DNA of 64,000 nucleotides, from the NCBI RefSeq assembly GCF_023343835.1, contig NC_064440.1, positions 32,061,537 to 32,125,536 of the forward strand, written 5' to 3'. Within the stretch, counting starts at the first letter, position 1. Every line of letters begins with the position of its first letter. Of this stretch, positions 1 to 12,335 are shown in pieces. Source of the DNA: Lagopus muta. Its lineage: Eukaryota; Chordata; Aves; Galliformes; Phasianidae. Position numbers and translations under genes: made by a program. Below the pieces are notes generated by a model. That model was not told where the DNA came from. It ran no database searches and was given only the letters and a program-made list of their open reading frames with translations.

Positions 1-33
1 GCATGGCATAAAAGTTACACAGTGGGGTAGAAC

Positions 34-64
34 AGCTCTACTGCCCAGCTCTACTGCCCAGCTC
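34..64. repeat. Short tandem repeat, 13-bp unit, about 2.4 copies
   Basis: The unit AGCTCTACTGCCC occurs at 34-46 and again at 47-59, and AGCTC at 60-64 begins a third copy. It is a small local duplication with no obvious function. Confidence 0.85.
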
Positions 65-585
65 AAAGGACAATAAGCGTCTTTTCTGGTGCAGAGGTAT
101 GGAAATTATCTCACACTCACTGATGCATTCCAAAGCCATTTCTGGTGTTTTTTGTTTTTTTTCCTTCTGAATAGAACTGTAAGGTGATGCAAGTCCTTGG
201 GATTATGAGGTTTTTTCCTGAATTTCCATCCATTCCTGAACTGCTTTTCTTTTGCTGGGTGTATCTTTTGAAGAGCGCCTTCAGAAAGGCAGCTCAGCCC
301 TACTCTCAGGCCAGCCAAAAGCTGGGGCAAGCTACCTGCACTAATTAGTTTCTTCCAGAGGCTCTCAAGCTGTCAAAGCCATGGCTAGTGCATTGCTAGA
401 GAAAGCAATGTTTGCATGGGAAACAAATCCCAGAAGCACTGCCAGAAGGGGCACTAAGCGGGCTCTCCCTTACACAGTGTTTCAGAGAGCAGACCACCCC
501 ATCATCTTGGAAGGACGCAACAGGCCACCAGGGATCAGACTCAGGAGCTTCTTGGCTTTTGCAGTCAGCAAAGATGTGGCAGTAG

Positions 586-593
586 TGACGTCA
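586..593. promoter_or_regulatory. Perfect cAMP-response-element octamer
   Basis: Palindromic TGACGTCA, the full CREB/ATF consensus. It lies in LANCL1 intron 2, about 2.7 kb from the LANCL1 CpG island and 19 kb from CPS1 exon 1. Function is not shown by sequence alone. Confidence 0.3.
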
Positions 594-2797
594 GGTCTCT
601 TGGTTCTTTTCTACCATCTGGCCTTCTAGTCAAGGTAGCCTTTGGACCAAGGCTTCCTGGCCTCTGAGAAATACCAATGCACAAGCAACTCTTGGGCATC
701 CTCATGCTGATCTGTCTGAAAATTGATGAGACCATCGTAGTCCTGCCAAGATTTGAACCATTTCTGATTCAAAATTAGCTTACAGCAGTTTACTTTCCCT
801 CAGTCAATACTCCGATAACAGCAAAACAGATTAAGACCATAAAAGCTTTTGCAGCTGTCCAGCTAAACAGATTAAAAGACAAAACGGAACACGAGAGCTG
901 AGCCTGGTATACACCCAGGCACATTCTAGGCTTTGCCTACAGAGCCTTGATCTCTATGGGGAACTGAATGAAATCATAACGAGCTGATCCAAATGTGTTT
1001 TGAGGACATTCAGCTGTATGCTGGATAATCTCAACCCAAGCACATTGTCTCTGCCTCCGAGCTGAAAAATGCAAGTCCTTCCCTTCCTCTACTCCAACTT
1101 CACATGCCAAGAAGCAGTGGCTTCACTGGCACAAAAGCAAGTGAGGAGAGGAAAGGCTCTCAAGTGTGCTGGGAAAGAAAAAGGCACCAAAGTAAAGTGC
1201 CAGCATATGCTGTGTATTACTGGGTGTAATGTAGTATGCTGAAGTATGTTGCATTTCACGCAGAGTTTACGCTAGAAGAGGCACATTTCAAATCTTTCTT
1301 ATTAGTGGCCACAAGAGTGCGGGTTGATTTCAGACTGCTGGGCAATGATTTACATGAGAAGATGCTCAACAAGCCTTTTCTACATAAGCAATTAAGGGAA
1401 AAAGCTGCTGTCTTGGCCCAATTAATTTGCTCTCTGGAAACCAGCGCTGAATAAATTAATACAGCTAGGATTAGAAAAGAAATGTGGGTGACTAAGATAC
1501 AATGTAATATGTGCAAACTTCACTTCTCTGGCAGTGACCCATAGGAAAACTGCCCCCAGGCTTTTTCTAATCCTATTAGCCAGAGCAGGAAGGTTGTATG
1601 CCCAACAAGAAATGATCCCAGGGTAGGAAGAAAAAAAGGAAGAAATTAATGCTCTCCCATGCTGGAATTCAACAGTGGCGTGTTGGCGTTTCTTATTAAC
1701 TGCTTTGGAGTACTCTCAGTGCCTGTCTACCTTGCTAAAATTTTTAAGCAGCCATTTCTGACACTGCTCTCACCAAGCGGTAACGTTACCTTAGCAACAA
1801 TGAGTACTGTTTTCCCAAGCAAACTGCTGGCATCAAGTTCCACAGTATCCAAGCAGAAGCCATGCTCAGATTATAGTATGGAAAATTGCCATTTGGGATT
1901 ACAGCATATAGGTTAAAAAAAAAAAAAAGAAAAAGCTGTGGCAGCAAAAAGTCTTGCAGCAGCCAAACAAGTACCTGACTATCCCAAGATGCTTCCCTAA
2001 AGCCTGGCACAGTGCAGAAAGCAGCAGCAGAAAAGCTGACAAAGCACCCAGCAGAATCCAAAGGTGTATCCTCCCTGGCTCCAAGGGGTAGGGATAGGGC
2101 GGGGAAGGTAGGGCATGCTCCCATAAATGAAAAAACAGGTTGAAAATGCAGAACAGGATAGAGTCGAGCTCCTGGAAGCTTTGCACAGAAGAGTTTGACT
2201 GAGTAAGGTTTCCCTCTTTAGTTCTGTTCCCTCAGCAGATGCTGAAGCAGAGGTGGCCCTGGCTGAGTGGAGGGGCACTGCCTGGGGAACTGTCTGTCAG
2301 TCAGTGTCTTAAGATACAAATCTGCCCAAACAAAAAAGATGGACATTATTGCAGGCTCTCAGCTTATGACTGCCACTTACTGCTGCTTACAGGGAAGTGG
2401 CCTACCTACTACACACATGCCTGCTTCACAGAAAAGCAGTTTACTTGTCAGCACTCTTGCCACAGCTAGATTTGGAGCCAACCTCTTCAAAAGCTCCAGT
2501 ATTATCTCCCAGGCAGATGCATTGCAATCCTCCAGCTTTATCTGTTGCACAGGTTTGGCGCTATTAAGGAAGACCCAGTCTCATCTCTGCAGTCCTCCTT
2601 TGCAGTTTGAGTTCTGATGCCAAAAGCGGGGGCTCCAGAAATAACAGCCCCTGGGCTTAACAGATCGTGCAAGAGAAGCGCCGGTCACAACACACGTTTA
2701 CTGTGGATGAAGTGGAGAAGTGAGTTTGACTCGGCCTAACTCAGAGGACAGCTTCAGAGCCATCCAGCCCCGTTCTGAGCAGTCGGCCATGCCCTAC

Positions 2798-2915
2798 CTG
2801 CCCAGCCCGTGTAAGCCGTGCAGTCCCGCGGGTCAGCAGCCTTCAGGCCCCTCTCCATCTGCTGCAGCAATTCCCTTATTTTGTTGTTCAGACGCTGCGT
2901 GAACTCGGGAGTCAG
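2798..2915 (-). CDS. LANCL1: LANCL1 coding exon 2
   Basis: 118 bp, starting after the acceptor CCCTGCAG and ending in TGGGCAG before GTAGGG. It encodes LTPEFTQRLNN through GWA plus one base of a Gly codon. The helical NKIRELLQQMERGLKAADPRD stretch (split here as NKIRELLQQM and ERGLKAADPRD) is a conserved N-terminal LANCL1 segment. The next exon, expected to continue as I-A-V-L-Y-L, is not found between 1 and 2797. Confidence 0.95.
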
Positions 2916-3197
2916 CTGCAGGGAACGCAGAAACACCAAAATCAACATCAGCAAACGGGAGAAAGGCGGAGTGAGCGAGTGGAAGGGTGCGGGCTGAGAG
3001 CGCAGGGCCGCGCTGGAGAAAGAGGCGAGCTTTAAAGCACGCACACGGCGCGCGGGGCCGGAGGAACCTCAGGGTCCCCCGAACAGCCGGGACCGCGCTG
3101 CATCCCTACTCACCCGGCCGGACGCATCGAAGTACGCGGTGCCCAGAGACTTGTCGTAGTCCGCGTACGGGTTGGGCAGCGCCCGCTGCGCCATCAT
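2798..3197 (-). CDS. LANCL1: LANCL1 (LanC-like protein 1, glutathione-binding), coding exons 1-2 only
   Basis: Exon 1 codes from ATG at 3194 (or the tandem ATG at 3197) down to 3114. Exon 2 is 2915-2798. The 198-bp intron between them has GT at 3113-3112 and AG at 2917-2916. The joined reading gives 27 residues starting MAQRALPNPYADY and ending YFDASGR, then 39 residues starting LTPEFTQRLNNKIRELLQQM and ending YTGWA. This follows the N-terminus of vertebrate LANCL1 closely, with the exon break at the same GR/LTPEF point. Exon 2 ends one base into a codon at donor GT 2797-2796. LANCL1 is a cytosolic and membrane-associated relative of bacterial lanthionine cyclases. It binds glutathione and has been described as a glutathione-linked antioxidant protein in neurons. 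Only about 66 of about 400 residues lie here. The zinc-binding and catalytic-like residues belong to later exons, left of the window. The neighbour CPS1 is divergent. Confidence 0.95.
3114..3194 (-). CDS. LANCL1: LANCL1 coding exon 1
   Basis: 27 codons from ATG 3194 to CGG before donor GTGAGT. The ATG at 3194 directly follows another ATG at 3197. The inner one has A at -3 and G at +4 and gives the MAQR start known from mammals, so I prefer it. Initiation at the outer one would add a single Met. Confidence 0.93.
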
Positions 3198-3323
3198 GGT
3201 GCTGCTGGTGCTGCTGCCGCCGCGCGCGCCGCCTCGCCTCGCCCCGCCCTGCGAGCCGCCGCCGCCGGAAGGCCGGAACCGCGCCGTGCCGCCCCTCCGC
3301 AGCGCTGTCGGCTCGGCCGCCAT
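3198..3323 (-). other. In-frame upstream extension of LANCL1 from an ATG at 3323
   Basis: Reading the minus strand from ATG 3323 gives 42 codons without a stop, in frame with LANCL1 Met at 3197. The sequence is rich in Gly, Arg and Ser (begins MAAEPTALRRGG, ends GGSSTSST). The ATG has A at -3 and G at +4. It overlaps a YY1-like motif, so it may be a promoter element rather than a translated start. Whether it is transcribed depends on the unknown start site. Confidence 0.35.
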
Positions 3324-3390
3324 TTTGGTTCTTCTTGGCGGAGCTCGAGTGGCGGTTTGCCGTTGTCCCTGTGGGATTTAGAGCTCCCCT

Positions 3391-6300
3391 CAGGCTGGCT
3401 CTGGGGGTTTGTTTGCTAACCTGCCCACACAGAGCGAGGAACGCAGGCGAGCAATGATTTTACTAGGAAAGCTGCTCCCACGTTCCCTATGCAGTCCCAG
3501 TCAGCCGCGGTGTGAGGGTGTGGGTGCAACGCTGGTTTGCTTATTGCATCTGGAAAAGGTCGTGCTGGAGTTCCTGGGGAAGAAAAGGTGAGCGAGTTGT
3601 TCAGAACACATCCAGTGCAGAACACTGAGCCTAGTTTTGTGTTACCTGAAAGTAACCCGATAAAGTGGTTAGAAACTAGACTCCAGCTGGTCTTCATTAT
3701 TAGCAGCCCCAGCCCAGAGGTTGTTCTGGAACGTTCTGCATCTGAAGCGGCTTGCCGCAGCAATGGGAAGGAGGTCTCAAAACCTGTGAGGGAGGAAGGA
3801 ATGGTGTGTAGTATGTCCTGCTCCACAGCATCAAGCAAAGACAGATCCTCGGTAAACATTAGTCCTGGTTGCTGGCACTCTGGTAGGCTGGTTGCGTGCC
3901 CGTGGGTGCTGTGGTTATATGGGTAAAACTCATGTTTCACAGTTCTCCCTGAAGATCACTTCAGGATGTTTGATTGCCTGCACCCTACTCATCTCCATGA
4001 GGACACAAATCCAAACGTCGTGCAGAAACATCTCCTACCATAGAGAAATGGCTCCTCCTGCACTGCCCTACCCTGCAGTAGGCGTCCTGCAGCACTGCAA
4101 CCTCGGCTCTCAGTCAGCAGGGTGGAGGTGCTCCACAGAATTGTGAACGTTGGGCACGCTTTCAGCTGTAACACTATGTGTAAAACAGTGATAAGTTTAG
4201 AAACATGGCTATTTTTTAGCTTGCTATATTTGATCTCAGCAAACAAAACTCATATTCTAAAATCTTAGTGTGTTTTTGAGGTTAAAAAGGTTTGGTTTTT
4301 GAAGGCAAAGCAAGTGTTCTATCTTGTCTCTATGATGACAAAGTTTCGCATTTTTAAAGGATATCTGGAGGGAGGAGAAGTGTCTTTTTAATTGGATTCT
4401 GTTTTTGCAATATGCCATAAGCATGATTGCATTTTGCATTGATTATTTTCTTTTAGCAGCTTCTGTGGGGAGATCAAAGCTTGAGTATCAGTGACAAAAG
4501 CTGAACTAAGCTAGTCGATTATATCGATAATGTATCTATAGCAAACCTTACCTATATCCTGCCTGCATTTATTGGGGTCAGGTGTTAAGACAAGTGCTCA
4601 GCAAAATCCAGTCCTGACTGTGCACACACTGACGTGGGCTCTGAGCAGTGATTAGCATTCAGAAAAGAGACCTCAAAGGTGTAGTAGATGCTTCTGCGTG
4701 AATGTGAGCTTTCTGCTCAGTTGTTGTGAGGAAGGGGAAAGAGAACAGAAGTGAGAGACCTGTTACGTGTGTTGGTGGCTCACTTGCTTCTGAAATACTG
4801 TGTTCACATTTCATCCCCAAAAGCATGGCCAAGATAGGAGAGGTACAAATTAGAGAACTAATCAGATCAGAAATACGCTGTGCATCGTGGCTTATGCGCA
4901 AGCACTAAGTAGTCAGAGTAGGGCTGTTCAGACTAGAAAAGAAACATGGAAAGAGTGTTCTTACAGGTGCCTGTCTGGTCTTTGAATGTCATCAGGAGCT
5001 TAATGGAAGAAGGTGATACACTGGCTTTCAAAGTTAGCACACACCAGCTGAAATGACTAGGAGCAGCCATCAAAAGTGAAGATCATTCATGTAGTTAAGC
5101 TGTGGCAGGTTGTTAAGGAAGAAAGTAGCACTATGGCTGCGTGCAGAGGAGGCTTCTGAGCCCATGCTTCTGGGAGTTTGGAGACTGTTGCTGCATGCAT
5201 TCACTAGCACGCTGTGTTTCTGACATAGGAAAGCCGGTATTAGAGGATTTGGGTATCCCTCATGCTATGTGTTTCTATTTTGCTTTACAGCGCTCAGTCT
5301 GGGTAGAGCAGTTACTAGGCTAACAGCTTTGCAACGATGCGTCACTGTGCCAGCAGCTGCTGTCTCCCTTAAGCTCCCGACACATCGCTGCTCTTCTAGT
5401 GCTTAGCCGCTAGATGCCCCTGTCTCACAAGCAGCAAATCGGAGGAGACTGGCTTTGCAATGGGAAAGCAGCTAACGCACTGCTTCGAGGGAGCGCGTGG
5501 CTGCTTTTGTAGGTAGTAATGAACACAGATCGGAGGTTCTGTACATCAGGGCTCGGGGGAAATGCATGTTGCAGTTCTCCGTGACATTTTGCCACTTCCT
5601 CCTCTTTGTAGCTGTAAGGTATCAGCTCCCAGTGTACCCTTCAGCTAGTGTGGGAATCCTCCCTCTCAGTAAAGGCAGGGCTGAGAGTTTGGAGAGCAGA
5701 CCTGGATGAGATCAGTAAGGGCTTCTTGTTGGAATAAGCAAAGAAAACGAGACAGGAAGCTGCTGAAGGCTGGATCATACTCTCTGCTTCAGTGGTGTAA
5801 AATACATCTGGAAGACAGTACGTTTTGCTGTGGTTTTAATGGACTCTGATCTCTGGACAGGACTGACATCACATCAGGTGTCTTTTGCTTTGCTGTAATG
5901 ATTAAAGCAGTTCTGCAGACGGCGCTTGCTTCTTTAATGCTGTCTTTAGAGCTCAGTGCCAGGATTGGATGTGATCTCCAACAATAATATGGATGTAGCT
6001 CATTGCTCAGCTTGACTGTATTTGACATCTGTCTGCAGCCGAGTTCACCTTTGCACGTCTGGAGGGTGTGCAGTGCTCAAGTATGACTGTTGTCTCGATT
6101 GCTGAGCTATGTGAGCAGCTTGGGTGGCAGTGAGCAGGATCTTCATGACAGTGAACAGTACATTTAGGCTTAACAGGTGATCTGAGGTCTCTGAGTATCA
6201 CTGAAGGGAGCCAGTTGTTTCATTTGGTGGACTCTGATATTACCTGATACCTTATTCCTTCAGGGAAGCAGGGTAGATTGGTACGGATCAGGAATGCTGT

Positions 6301-9300
6301 GGCCAGTGCTGTCAGACCTCAGGGCCTAAAGAGAAGGCAGCTGGTGAGGGAGGAGAGCTTCCTGATCTGATGCAAAGCCAAAGCAGGTGGTGCAAGGTCT
6401 CCTGCTGCCCGGAGATTGGCTGTGACAAAATTTGTGGCTCAATTTCAGCCCCAAATGTTTTCTCTTCTCGTAGCTTACAGAGGCTCTTGCAGCTGCTCTT
6501 CCTTCCTGCGGGTCATCAGTAAGTCACACACCTAGGAGAGCCGTGTATTCATTAGCATCGCTGAACAGTCTCTGTACTGGTAATGGCTGCAATTAGCAGT
6601 GTCAGTACACAGAATTCCAGAGACAGCTTCTAAACAAATGACTTAAAATCCCCCACATAAATGTGTAGTGCCACACAATCGATCTAATTTCCTATAGATT
6701 TCTTCTTACTTTTGTGTACTCGAGGGACTAATAAGCTGTGAACTTCTATTGAACTTTGTTTCTCTTGGTTCATAATATTTCTTTCTTTGCAAAGACTTTC
6801 TAATGTGTGGTGTGCCTCAGCTGCTGCTGGCTGCTGCTTGCAGTGAAGCTGGGCTTGGAGTTGCCTTGAGCATAGAGGCAGGAGGTGGTTGGTTTGTCCT
6901 TTCTGACAGGTGTAATTGTCTTGCCACTTTCACAGGGCTGGGGCATTAATAAGTCATTAAGGTAAGCATGCTGGTAACTTGTCTTAGTGGCTGGTGAGGA
7001 TCTCTGGCGCAGCGCAGATCCTCTTCCTCAGCTGCAGTGCTGGGCTGGGTGCTGCTCTGTGCACTGCTGCCATTTACACACAGCCTAGAAATAAAGGAGA
7101 AGGGAAGAGCTTTTCCCAGGTGACCCTCATGAAGCTCTGCTGAGGCTGGCTCTCTGCAGGGAAGGAGCTGTCCCTGGACAACAACACTGTGGAAATGCCA
7201 GCTTGGATGTGCAGCTGGCCTTGGAGAGCATTGTCATCCCACAGATGTGTCCATAATCCTGCGTGGTTTTTCTCCCTGTGAAAAGCGAGCTGCTGTGCTG
7301 AGGCTTTTGTGGGGAGGAGTGTTTCCAGCTGGCATGGAGCCACTGCAGCTGGCTGACACAAGGCATGCTGGCTGTGCCAGGATGTAGGACCATGTTTTCC
7401 ACCCCAGACGGTGACATCTCCCAATGGGTCACTGCCCGGCATGCAGGATCAGAGCTTTCAGTGTGCTGGAGAGTTTCTTGTTCTGCTGTTTCTTATATAT
7501 TTTGCTACGTTTTTGTTTTCAAAGTGTGTTTTCTTTCTAAAGATAATTTGTGAAGGATTGAAAATATTTTGCCAACTTCTTATGTCACTTGAAACCAAGG
7601 GCTGGTTTCCTTGCTAAGTTCCCAACCTCATGGCTTCCAACCTCACATGCCACTTTTCTTTCTTGTGACTCCTCTTATGGTGCAGATGAGTGGAACAGAA
7701 ATGCATTGCTTGTAGTGTAGGTGTACATGTAATATTGGAGCTGGTTCTCCTCTTGGATTCTGGTCTGCAATTGACACCATCAAAATTTCTGCATCCTTTC
7801 CAGGGCATTTTCAAAACATCAAGCAAACAAGGAGAAACCTGATGTACATGGAGGGACTCTTCCCAAAGTAGAATCCAAATCCAAATCCATAGCCCTTGGA
7901 TTCAGGGAGCAGCAGCCTGCAGATCATTGACACTTAAACTGTAAGTGTTTCTGCAGATTTTCACTTGTTCACTTGACTACTTTGGTTGATACTGTTTCTA
8001 TTTTGAATAACCGAAGATACAGTAACATGGTTCTTTGCTGGCAGGCCCGAGCCAGAAGTGGAAGTAAAAAAAAAATGGGAAGCAGTTGTTATTTCACTTT
8101 GTTAAAGGTAATGCTGTGCCCAAGCCACGAAGGTCATGAGGTTCTGTTGTGAGCCTTAGTGCTGGATGAATTTTGAACCCATTAGGCGACTGGCAGGGTG
8201 GATGAAATTGTTGTTAGAGACCGTTCCTAGAGAGCTCTGTGGCTAATGTTTCAAAATGGCTGCGATCCTAACTGAAGGAAGTTGCGTGAGGTAGAGTTTT
8301 AATGCATCTCTAGCTGCATTTTGTGGAACCCTTGCCCTGGAAAGGGCAGAAGTAGCTGCAGAAAACAATCTGAGGGTTGAGCTACAGGTATATTCGTAGC
8401 TAATGCTGGCGCTTAAACACAGTGCTCCATGTTGCTTCCAAAATCTTCCTCTTCTGTGGACTTTGGCTGTTGAAACAGCAGGAGCTTCAGACTTTTCTGC
8501 CTCATCTATGCAAGTGTTGAATCTTCTGCCTGTGATATTTCAGTGTGTCTGTTGAGGGAAGCTCATAGTGAGATGGTTATGGTAAGCACTAGAAGTAGGC
8601 TTGTTTGGAACATACACTTGTTGCTGTTCTACTTGCCTAATCACGCAGGTAATTGTGTTAGGATCAGAGCTCTGACAAAAAGTGCATTTTGCCAAGATGA
8701 GGTGGTGTTCTAAGAGTGAGGGGAGGAGCAGGGCTCGAACAAAGCCAGGAACCTGGATGGAGAGACTTGAAGCTTCGTGCACATCAGCGGAGTTGAGAAC
8801 TTAGGTCTTTTCCAAGGTCCTGCTGGGTCTGGCTTGAGACCAATTACTTCTGCTGATGCTGGAAATCAGACCCGTGCTGCCCAAAACCACCTTGCAGATT
8901 CTTCAGAGCACACTCTTGAGGGTGCTGCAGCTGCATGGGGATTGTGGAGAAGGGGATGAGAGGGAGAATTATGTTGTCTGGAAAGGTTAAATGTGATTTC
9001 TAGAGTGCACAGCTGGCTGTCTCCCTGACTGGAACAGGAAAGAGGTAGCACGTGTGTAAAGCACTCTTTTGCAGTTGCTAATGACACTGCCATCCATGCT
9101 GCCTATCAGCTGATCTGGACTTTGCCCTGTATCATTTCTTAGTAGCATGTGCTTAGTTCAGATGGTGCTTTCTGTTCCTGCAGCTTCTTGCTGCTCAGAG
9201 CAAACTGTGTAAGGCTCAGACAGCAGCAAATTGTAGCACGGTTCCCCTTGGGCTTTCTGCACTGCTTGGAAGAGTTTAGCAGAGCTTTTTCACAAAGTTA

Positions 9301-12112
9301 TCTCTTGATAAGCGTCTTCACTGTGGACAGTACTTAGCTTTGGATTTTTTTGGGCTCATGCAACTGTGCCTGAAACCTTCAGTGCTGGTCCCACTCCCAC
9401 ATCTGCTGGGGCTTTGTGTCCTCTTTACAGGTGTGCAATAAAAGCTGCTGCCTGGAAGCACATACTCTCCCTTAGCTAACTGGTCTTTATGAGGAAAAGC
9501 CTCTGTCTGGGGTTTTCTCTAAGGAAAATGCTAGTGTAAAGGCTTGTGTTGATGGGGGAGAATGGTAGTAGAACCATCATGTAGACAAAGTGTCTCCCAG
9601 CTCCATGGAGCACAGAGAGTCTTACAGTAAATTCCCCTGCTCTTTAAATTTCCATGCTATTACAAAGATGCTAGCTGAATAGGCAGAAATGGAGTTCTTG
9701 GGTTAAACTTCTGAAACTTACTTGAGAGCATCAGTTACTTTTTCAAATCTCATTGGTCTCCTCTCTAAGAAATGCTTCATGGATGTTCAGAATCACGTTC
9801 CCTTTCCCCTTCCCAGCTAAATGACATTATAGATCTGTATAGCAGGAGTTTGCTGTCCTCTTTAAAGAGAGAGAGCCATCATCAGGCAAGTAGACCTGGC
9901 CCAGTGGCATATCCATCTGTAAGTCGAAGCATGTGCTTCAGCTCGTGGTCATGTATGCGATGTGTGAAGCTTTTAATCCTCCTCACCCCCTGAGTAACCA
10001 CAGGAAGAGGACAAAAAAGTAGCAGTAAGAGGAAAAAAAAAAACCACAGACCAATGAAAGAAAACCCTCTGTTTTGCACATCCTTCCTATCTGGAGCACC
10101 GGGCGTGAAACAACAACAGAAATGCTGATTGATCAGTGATGCTGTGTATGAGGTGAGAGGCCAAGGCCATGTTAAGTAATACCTATGAAATATTAGCTTC
10201 CCCTCCCGCCAAAGCCAGGAACATCCAGCACTGCACGAAAGGGTGCTAAAGGGTAAAAAGAAAAACAAACCTGAACCTTTCCAAAAAGTCACTGTAAGTA
10301 TTCCAAAGGGAGAATTAATTCATTCTGCTTTTGAAGTTTGGGAGGAAACTTTGTGGGGAATTTTCCTACCTTCTGATACGACATCTGTTATAGCAAAAAC
10401 CTGTTATTAGCACCGTATCTCCTGCTTAGGACAGGTCAGGTTGAATAAGGCTGTGAGATGATGCTTTTCACAAGTACACAAGGTATTAGCCCATCAACTA
10501 ATCGCTGAGACTGATCACACACTCCACTGTTCCATTGGAGCTGCTTTTTTCCTGAGCCTAATTGTAGGCTCGGCCCATTGATACGCTCTGGAGCTTTTGG
10601 TTTTGTTACTGTTTGTTATTTTTACTTACAGGTGGTGATATAACTGTCCCCCGCTGTCCTACCAGTTGCAGTCACCATGATTGAATTTTGCAGTGCCTAG
10701 CTGTGAGGACCTGTTGTTCCAGGCTATGTCTGTCTGTAACATATTATTCTGTTGTGTTGCTTATCTCATCTGATGGATGTTTCCTGACTTTGCTGTTGGA
10801 TGCCCTTACTCATAGATCTGATGCCACAGATTTCAGGGTCTGCGATGGGTCTGGCCAACATCCTCTGCAGATGCCTACTGTGTGGTTGGATCCAGTGGTT
10901 CTCCCATATCAAAATTTGTTTATAAATGCTGTGGTTTCATTGAAATTACATCTGACTGGGGAAAAAACAAGTACTGTGACAGAGCAAAAAGACAAAAGTG
11001 TCCAGTGGACACTAGGTGTGCTTGTGTTCATGCACATTTATGCACATACATAGGTGTGTGTGCATAAATTAGAAGCTCAGGGACTGTTTGTGTTGCAGCC
11101 TTCGTTCTAGATAGAAATCTATGTATTTGTAGTCTAGTCAAGGGTAAGGCAGTTTTGTTTTCTTTTGTTATAGCAAGCACTGGGGTGTGATCATCTATCA
11201 CATATTCAGCCATGATTGCGCTGCCACAGAAGGAAGCAAACATAGTGAGAATCATCCTCAGCGAATGTAGCTGATCTTGCACTGTAAGGTCAGGCTATTT
11301 TTAAGCTGTGTAGAGGATGTGTAGCATGGGAGAGACTGTTTGTGTAGCCCTTCTGATTTGCTTTTATTTCCTAAAGCCACTTTGGCTCTTGTGGCTACGC
11401 TCAGTTTTAGCCAAGTAAGGGTTTTCTGAAGTTGGCCTTTTGGGATAACGTCAGTCTCTCTCAGATACAGCTCGGGGTTTTCTCTATTTTCTCCAAGTCA
11501 GCTGATCTAAGAGGAGCTGCTAATCCCAGTGGCAATGGAATTCGACCCATTTTTCAAGACTTTGATTCTTTTTCTTTCGCTGAAGATAAGAGCCTTATCT
11601 TTGTTAAGTTTGGGTGAAGCACAGACTCCGTATTTCAGACAGCAGATCAGCACGCCCTGAGCTGCTCAAGCCTGAAAGAAGTTTAATCTCCTTGAAAATG
11701 GATTTTCTCTAACCTGGGAATAGATAGAACAGTCTTCTTGTCAGGCCTTATATAAACCTTACTGGCCAGAAGGCGGTCTTGGTCACAGCTTATACACAAC
11801 GTTTGGAAAAGTAGGGAGGTGCCACAGTGGGCAGAGTTAACAAGAAATTTGTCCCCCATCCCTTTTCTTTTTAAAGACTGTCTTTGATGTGACCTTGGTT
11901 TGAGATTTTCAATTATTTTGTTACAGTATTTTTTCCTTTTACAAAAGCAGAAGTCTTAATATTGTTTCAAGTGCTATATGGGGTGTTAAAGGAGACAATT
12001 GCAGGGCAAAAGTTCTCATTTATTTCTTAAGTGAAATTTGCTTTCTGGTTTTTGTTTTGAAAGCAAAAAACGTAAGGAAAAATTATATTTAAAAGGTGAG
12101 AATTACATTTCA
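3391..12112. other. Intergenic DNA between LANCL1 and CPS1, left part
   Basis: Ordinary single-copy-looking sequence of mixed composition. I see no exon with recognisable homology, no tRNA or rRNA, and no clear transposon. The longest open frame (3416-3940, minus) has an unstructured composition and overlaps the CpG-island edge, so I treat it as chance. An AATAAA hexamer at about 9437 sits in no recognisable transcript. Confidence 0.5.
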
Positions 12113-12335
12113 GAGAATGATAGCATGGTTTGGGTTGGAAGGGACATTAAGGGCATCTAGTTCCAACCCCCTGCTATAGGCAGGGACACCTCCCGCTAGA
12201 CCAGGTTGCTCACAGCCCCATCCAGCCTGGCCTTGGATGCTTGCAGGGAAGGGGAGCATCCACAGCCTCACAGGGCAACCTGTTCTGGTGTCTCACCACC
12301 CCCCCAGTAAAGAACTTCTTCCAAATACTTGCTTT
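12113..12335 (-). mobile_element. CR1 LINE 3'-end fragment
   Basis: On the plus strand it begins with a degenerate GAATGATAGCATGG, then GTTTGGGTTGGAAGGGACAT, a CCAACCCCCTGC block and a CCATCCAGCCTGGCCTTGG block. It ends near AAGAACTTCTTCC. This is the reverse complement of the CR1 3' untranslated end, the dominant bird retrotransposon. It is 5'-truncated, as CR1 copies usually are. Confidence 0.92.

Larger units (their letters stand above)
1..2797 (-). other. LANCL1: LANCL1 intron 2 (3' part outside the window)
   Basis: No LANCL1 exon 3 coding sequence is recognisable on the minus strand here, so this is read as the large intron following exon 2. It contains a 13-bp tandem duplication at 34-64, a perfect CRE octamer TGACGTCA at 586-593 and an A-rich run near 1915-1936. 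The open frames in it (for example 1786-2124 minus and 2267-2617 plus) look like chance. No transposon was recognised. Confidence 0.6.
2970..3390 (-). promoter_or_regulatory. LANCL1: CpG island and promoter region of LANCL1
   Basis: This is the only strongly GC- and CpG-rich block in the window, centred on LANCL1 exon 1. Visible motifs include a GC-box-like GCCCCGCCCT at 3241-3250 and an ETS-type CCGGAAG at 3265-3271. On the minus strand there is AAAATGGCGGC (plus 3316-3326), which matches a YY1-type initiator element. I see no TATA box. The pattern fits a broadly expressed CpG-island promoter. The exact transcription start cannot be read from sequence and could lie anywhere from about 3210 to 3340. 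Confidence 0.75.

Noticed and set aside
1..2750. Search for LANCL1 exon 3
   Set aside because: No minus-strand stretch resembling the expected I-A-V-L-Y-L or C-G-D-A-G-P segments, so exon 3 is taken to lie left of the window.
2987..3457. 156-codon plus-strand open frame across the CpG island
   Set aside because: Arg/Ala/Ser/Cys-rich shadow of LANCL1 exon 1 and its 5' region, caused by high GC.
3416..3940. 174-codon minus-strand open frame upstream of LANCL1
   Set aside because: It overlaps the CpG-island edge, where stops are rare, has no recognisable domain, and has an opposite-strand frame across the same bases.
9100..9480. Possible LTR or 3' transcript end around AATAAAAGCTGCTGCC
   Set aside because: No paired repeat, no terminal TG...CA structure and no coding sequence. 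A lone AATAAA hexamer is common by chance.
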